Made by a program: the position numbers and the translations under genes
DNA from: CAVWSM01 sp963799425
GTDB lineage: Bacteria > Actinomycetota > Actinomycetes > Jiangellales > Jiangellaceae
NCBI GenBank assembly: GCA_963799425.1
Contig: CAWCXA010000016.1
Coordinates: 186,001-250,000 of the forward strand
Reading direction: 5' to 3'
DNA: 64,000 bases
The notes under the pieces: model-generated
Databases searched by the model: none
Told to the model about the DNA's origin: nothing
The model's input: only the letters and a program-made list of their open reading frames with translations
Shown here: positions 60,441-64,000 of the stretch, piece by piece
Layout of the letters: the number at the start of each line of letters is the position of its first letter
Numbering within the stretch: the first letter of the stretch is position 1

Positions 60441-60833
60441 TCACTTGAGGGTGACGGTGGCGCCGGCGCCCTCGAGGGCGGCCTTGGCCTTGTCAGCGGC
60501 CTCCTTGTTGACCTTCTCGAGGACCGGCTTCGGGGTGCCGTCGACGAGGTCCTTGGCCTCCTTGAGGCCGAGGCTGGTAAGCGCACGGACCTCCTTGATG
60601 ACCTGGATCTTCTTGTCGCCCGCAGCCTCGAGGATGACGTCGAACTCGTCCTGCTCCTCGGCCACGGCGGCCTCGCCAGCGCCACCACCGGCAGCCGGGG
60701 CGGCAGCCACGGCGACGGGGGCGGCGGCGGTGACGCCGAAGGTGTCCTCGAACTGCTTCACGAACTCGGAGAGCTCGAGCAGCGTCATCTCCTTGAACGC
60801 GTCGAGCAGCTCGTCAGTGCCAAGCTTCGCCAT
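60441..60833 (-). CDS. rplL: 50S ribosomal protein bL12 (L7/L12)
   Basis: The product is 130 residues. N-terminal dimerisation helices (ELLDAFKEMTLLELSEFVKQFEDTFGV), an Ala/Pro/Gly hinge and the factor-binding C-terminal domain (KKIQVIKEVRALTSLGLKEAKDLVDGTPK) are all present. It forms the stalk that recruits EF-Tu and EF-G. It follows rplJ by 67 nt. Confidence 0.98.
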   Translation of the reverse strand: MAKLGTDELLDAFKEMTLLELSEFVKQFEDTFGVTAAAPVAVAAAPAAGGGAGEAAVAEEQDEFDVILEAAGDKKIQVIKEVRALTSLGLKEAKDLVDGTPKPVLEKVNKEAADKAKAALEGAGATVTLK

Positions 60834-60900
60834 GATGGCGTTCCTTTCGTTGTGCGGCTGTTAACCGGGTTGTCGGTTGGGCTGGGGGTCGACTCCCCGG

Positions 60901-61471
60901 TCAGCCCTGGTCTTCCTCGTCTGTCTCGGCCGGAGCCGGGGCAGCGTTGGACTGGTCCTGCTCGGCCTTCTGGCGCAGCGCCTCGACGAGGCGAGCCGTC
61001 TGCGACAGCGGCGCAGCGAACAGCGACACGGCGCCAGTACAGCGACGCCTTCATCGCCCCCGCCAGCTTGGCGAGCAGCACCTCGCGCGACTCGAGGTCG
61101 GCGAGCTTCTTGATCTCGTCGGCGGACAGCGACTTGCCGTCGAGCACGCCGCCCTTGATGACGAGAAAGGGGTTGGCCTTGGCGAAGTCACGCAGACCCT
61201 TGGCGGCCTCGACCACGTCGCCCTTGACGAAGGCGATGGCCGACGGGCCGGCGAGGTGGTCGTCAAGACCCTCGACGCCAGCCTCCTTGGCCGCGATCTT
61301 GGTGAGCGTGTTCTTCACCACGGCGTAGGACGCGTTCCCACCGAGCGTGCGACGGAGCTCCGTCACCTGCTTGACGGTGAGGCCGCGGTACTCGGTCAGG
61401 ACGACAGCGTTCGAGCCCCGGAACTCCTCCGTGAGCTCGGCGACTGCCGCAGCCTTGTCAGGCCTCGCCAT
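60901..61471 (-). CDS. rplJ: 50S ribosomal protein uL10, with an apparent one-base insertion
   Basis: The N-terminal 143 residues are normal (MARPDKAAAVAELTEEF, VLTEYRGLTVKQVTELRR, KASLY). The frame then changes to unrelated Arg-rich sequence running into rplL. Removing one base near 61034-61039 (GCGCCAGTAC to GCGCCGTAC) restores GAVSLFAAPLSQTARLVEALRQKAE and an acidic tail ending ETDEEDQG at 60901, 189 residues. uL10 carries the bL12 stalk, and its C-terminal helix is needed for that, so the frameshift is probably an error. Confidence 0.92.
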
Positions 61472-61540
61472 GGTGCTCCTTCCAGCGCCGCCCGGGTATG
61501 GACGGCGTACGTGTGCCGCTCGTCAGGAGCCAGGACATGC

Positions 61541-61567
61541 AAAACGCCCCGGCGCAGGCCAGGGCGT
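61541..61567 (-). promoter_or_regulatory. Attenuator-like hairpin in the rplJ leader
   Basis: ACGCCCTGGC/GCCGGGGCGT (one mismatch, 4-nt loop) is followed directly on the minus strand by TTTT, 70 nt before rplJ. This is the most classical rho-independent shape in the window and it lies between promoter and gene. Confidence 0.65.
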
Positions 61568-61680
61568 ACGCCAGCCGCTCGGGCTGACCAACACACTCAT
61601 CCTGCGCGGGCCGTCCGCAATGTCGCGGAACCTTCGATCACCCCGGGCGGGATGACGACCAGCGGTCTTCGGCGTCGTTC

Positions 61681-61710
61681 AGCGTACGGGACGGAGCGGC
61701 GCGGCTCCAA
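61681..61710 (-). promoter_or_regulatory. Possible rplJ-rplL promoter
   Basis: A TTGGAG -35 (61710-61705) and TACGCT -10 (61686-61681) are 18 nt apart. It lies 28 nt after the lipoprotein stop and gives a leader of about 200 nt. Confidence 0.4.
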
Positions 61711-61737
61711 ATCCGTTGATCACAAGATCTCGGCCGA

Positions 61738-62592
61738 TCAGCTCATGCCGAGCGCGGAGGCGTCGGCCACCTGGTCAGCCGGAGGTGCCGCGATCTCGAC
61801 CGGCTCGCCCCACTTGGAGTAGGTGACCGTGGTCGTGGCGCTCTGCCCGGCGATCTCGGTGACGGACTCGAACTTGCGGAGCAGGCTCTCGCCGTCGACC
61901 CACACGGTGAAGTTCAGGGTGGACGATCCGGCGTCGATCAGTGTCTGCGCCGACTCGGCGAGCGACCCGTCCAGCTCGGCAAGAGCCGCCTCGAGGTCGA
62001 CCGAGCCGATGTACTTCGTCGTCTCGACGCCGTCGACCGTCTCGGTGCCCGACTGGGTGAGCTCGGCACCGTGGGCGTACATCTCGAGGCTCGGGTCGAG
62101 TGACGACGAGAGTTGGTCGAGCACCGGCGCCATAGCTTGCGAGAACGGGTCGGTGCCGTCAGCCGTGGCGGCGATCCAGGACTTGCCCGGGATCGTGTCG
62201 CTGAGCCCGGGGATCTGCATGTAGACGGACCCGTCAAGAATGACGATGCGCATCTGTTGCGGCTGCCCGCTGGCGTCGAGCGGGACCTCGATCGTCATGT
62301 CGGCCGCGACTGCGCCGGCGAAACGCAGCGAGCCGCCGCCGGTGATGCTCATGCCGCCGGCGTCGGTGACCATCGTCGCGACGACCGTCTGCTTCTGTTG
62401 CTGCGCCGCCTGCATCGCCGCGAACACCTCAGCGGCATCGCCGGACGTGGCAGGCTGCTCGCTCGCTTCGACCGACGGCGTCGCGGTGGCGTTGGCACCC
62501 GTGGTGTCGTCGCTCGACTCACCACCGCACGCGGCAAGGGTGAGTACGGCGGCCAGGCCGAGCCCAGCGAAGGTGGTGCGGCGGCGGTTCAT
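61738..62592 (-). CDS. LppX/LprG-like lipoprotein
   Basis: The product is 284 residues with a lipoprotein signal (GLGLAAVLTLAACGG, lipidated Cys at about residue 22) and a Thr/Ser/Glu-rich linker. A beta-rich domain resembling LppX/LprAFG or the related outer lipoproteins follows, with GGSLRFAGAVAADMTIEVPL and a C-terminal TTTVTYSKWGEPVEI. Such proteins bind or carry lipids; the ligand here is unknown. It is flanked by terminator-like hairpins and sits between rplA and rplJ. Confidence 0.75.
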   Translation of the reverse strand: MNRRRTTFAGLGLAAVLTLAACGGESSDDTTGANATATPSVEASEQPATSGDAAEVFAAMQAAQQQKQTVVATMVTDAGGMSITGGGSLRFAGAVAADMTIEVPLDASGQPQQMRIVILDGSVYMQIPGLSDTIPGKSWIAATADGTDPFSQAMAPVLDQLSSSLDPSLEMYAHGAELTQSGTETVDGVETTKYIGSVDLEAALAELDGSLAESAQTLIDAGSSTLNFTVWVDGESLLRKFESVTEIAGQSATTTVTYSKWGEPVEIAAPPADQVADASALGMS

Positions 62593-62659
62593 CGGGTGGT
62601 ATCCCTACCTCGTGATCGACGACAAGCGCCTGGGAAGCATAACCGGGCGCCGGGACGAC

Positions 62660-62698
62660 GAAAGCGCCCGCATCGTCCGAGACGACACGAGCGCTTTC
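62660..62698 (-). terminator. Terminator after rplA
   Basis: GAAAGCGC/GCGCTTTC outer arms enclose a second 9-bp helix with two G-U pairs and a 3-nt loop. It lies 16 nt beyond the rplA stop. Confidence 0.75.
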
Positions 62699-62714
62699 AC
62701 CTACCGGGGAGGGC

Positions 62715-63437
62715 TCAGGCCTCGGCGGGAACCGCCTCTGGCGCGGTGACCTTGGTGGCGGTTGGGTCGACCGGGATGCCCGGCCCCATCGTCGTCGTCA
62801 CCGTGGCCTTCTTGATGTAGCGACCCTTGGCGGCCGACGGCTTGAGCCGGAGCACCTCGTCGAGCGCGGCGCCGTAGTTCTCGGCGAGCTGCTGCTCGGA
62901 GAACGATGCCTTGCCGATGATGAAGTGCAGGTTGGCGTGCCGGTCAACGCGGAACTCGATCTTGCCGCCCTTGATGTCCGAGACAGCCTTGGTGACGTCC
63001 ATGGTCACCGTGCCGGTCTTGGGGTTGGGCATGAGACCGCGCGGGCCGAGGACGCGGCCGAGGCGGCCGACCTTGCCCATGAGGTCCGGCGTCGCGACGA
63101 CCGCGTCGAAGTCGAGGCGACCGTCGGCGACCTCGGCGATGAGCTCGTCGGAGCCGATGATGTCGGCTCCGGCGGCACTCGCCTCCTCTGCCTTCTGGCC
63201 GGCGGCGAAGACCAGGACCCGGGCGGTCTTGCCGGTGCCGTTGGGCAGGTTGACGGTGCCGCGGACCATCTGGTCGGCCTTGCGCGGGTCAACGCCCAGG
63301 CGCAGAGCAACCTCGACGGTCGCGTCGGACTTGGTGGTGGCGGTCTCCCTGGCGAGGCGGACAGCCTCACCCGGGGTGTACAGACGCTCGCGGTCGATCT
63401 TCTCCGCCGCGGCGCGGTAGGACTTGCTGCGCTTCAT
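62715..63437 (-). CDS. rplA: 50S ribosomal protein uL1
   Basis: The product is 240 residues: MKRSKSYRAAAEKIDRERLY, VALRLGVDPRKADQMVRGTVNLPNGTGKTARVLVFA, GRLGRVLGPRGLMPNPKTGTVT. It forms the mobile stalk that helps release E-site tRNA. It follows rplK by 82 nt and is separated from rplJ by a terminator and a lipoprotein gene. Confidence 0.98.
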   Translation of the reverse strand: MKRSKSYRAAAEKIDRERLYTPGEAVRLARETATTKSDATVEVALRLGVDPRKADQMVRGTVNLPNGTGKTARVLVFAAGQKAEEASAAGADIIGSDELIAEVADGRLDFDAVVATPDLMGKVGRLGRVLGPRGLMPNPKTGTVTMDVTKAVSDIKGGKIEFRVDRHANLHFIIGKASFSEQQLAENYGAALDEVLRLKPSAAKGRYIKKATVTTTMGPGIPVDPTATKVTAPEAVPAEA

Positions 63438-63519
63438 TGCTTCTCCTCGTGGTTGGCTGGGAGTCGTGGTACGGGCCAGCGCGTGGCCCTCCCACTGGGG
63501 TGACGAGCTCAGGGCGAGC

Positions 63520-63951
63520 TCAGCCTTCTACGGTGATGCCCATCTGCCGGGCAGTGCCGGCGATGATCTTCTCGGCGGCGTCGATGTCGTTGGCGTTGAG
63601 GTCAGGCATCTTCTGCTGCGCGATCTCACGCACCTGGTCGCGGGTGATCTTGGCGACCTTGACCTTGTTGGGCTCGCCGGAACCCTTCTCGACACCAGCG
63701 GCCTTCAGGATGAGCTTGGCGGCCGGCGGCGTCTTGGTGATGAAGGTGAAGGAACGGTCCTCGTAGACCGTGATCTCCACCGGGATCACGTTGCCGCGCT
63801 GCGACTCGGTCGCAGCGTTGTAGGCCTTGCAGAACTCCATGATGTTGACGCCGTGCTGACCCAGCGCTGGGCCGACGGGCGGGGCGGGGGTCGCCTGGCC
63901 AGCCTGGATCTGGAGCTTGATCAGGCCGGCGACCTTCTTCTTGGGAGGCAT
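63520..63951 (-). CDS. rplK: 50S ribosomal protein uL11
   Basis: The product is 143 residues, starting MPPKKKVAGLIKLQIQAGQATPAPPVGPALGQHG, with the proline-rich N-terminal domain that thiostrepton-type antibiotics and stringent-response signalling use, and the RNA-binding C-terminal domain (GSGEPNKVKVAKITRDQVREIAQQKMPDLNA). Its upstream neighbours (expected secE-nusG) lie beyond the window. Confidence 0.98.
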   Translation of the reverse strand: MPPKKKVAGLIKLQIQAGQATPAPPVGPALGQHGVNIMEFCKAYNAATESQRGNVIPVEITVYEDRSFTFITKTPPAAKLILKAAGVEKGSGEPNKVKVAKITRDQVREIAQQKMPDLNANDIDAAEKIIAGTARQMGITVEG

Positions 63952-64000
63952 GCTTCCGGGTCCTTACTTCCTTCGTGTTTCCGTGCCGCGGGTACGGGTC

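Overview
The window is high-GC chromosome from an actinobacterium. The evidence is the gene order (rplK-rplA / rplJL-rpoBC / rpsLG-fusA-tuf / S10-spc-alpha / truA / rplM-rpsI-glmM-glmS-alr-tsaE-tsaB-rimI-tsaD), the many GTG and TTG starts with GTGA overlaps, and long Ala/Glu-rich tails on several ribosomal proteins. A LAYTG sorting signal and a DUF7144 protein also fit. Propionibacteriales (a Nocardioidaceae-like organism) is my best guess, but it is an inference without any database search. Nearly everything reads on the minus strand, so the transcriptional order runs from base 64000 down to base 1. No CRISPR array, insertion sequence, tRNA or rRNA was seen.

Layout in transcriptional order: rplK, rplA, terminator, a lipoprotein, rplJ-rplL with an attenuator-like leader, terminator, rpoB-rpoC, terminator, a sortase-type surface protein with a damaged N-terminus, then rpsL-rpsG-fusA-tuf, terminator, and the S10-spc genes rpsJ to rplO. 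After a further terminator come secY-adk-map, infA-rpmJ-rpsM-rpsK-rpsD-rpoA-rplQ, a strong terminator, truA, a small membrane protein, an ABC-F ATPase and a 1955-residue secreted alpha-amylase/pullulanase. Then follow rplM-rpsI, terminator, glmM, a divergent coaA plus a 78-residue protein, and glmS. The last run is a tightly overlapping set covering a LuxR regulator, acpS, nnrE/nnrD, alr, a hydrolase, a family-4 uracil-DNA glycosylase, the t6A genes tsaE/tsaB/tsaD with rimI, a DUF7144 membrane protein and a NagZ-type lipoprotein. The window closes with the 3' end of an oxidoreductase on the plus strand.

Functionally this is the core information-processing block (translation, transcription, protein export) joined to cell-wall precursor synthesis (GlmS, GlmM, Alr, recycling by NagZ), cofactor supply (CoaA, AcpS, NnrD/E) and tRNA t6A modification. 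The accessory content is starch/glycogen debranching, one surface protein and one large regulator.

Two observations stand out. First, a nearly identical 26-base element (25 of 26 bases), followed at the same 6-7 nt spacing by a hairpin of different sequence, lies in the 5' leaders of both rpsL and rpsJ. It is a good candidate for a shared ribosomal-protein leader RNA. Second, at least four conserved genes (rpoB, rplJ, rplQ, ABC-F) and the surface protein carry single-base frameshifts, and truA lacks a start codon where one is expected. Because rpoB and rplJ should be essential, most of these are probably sequence errors, and the reading frames below are given as repaired spans.
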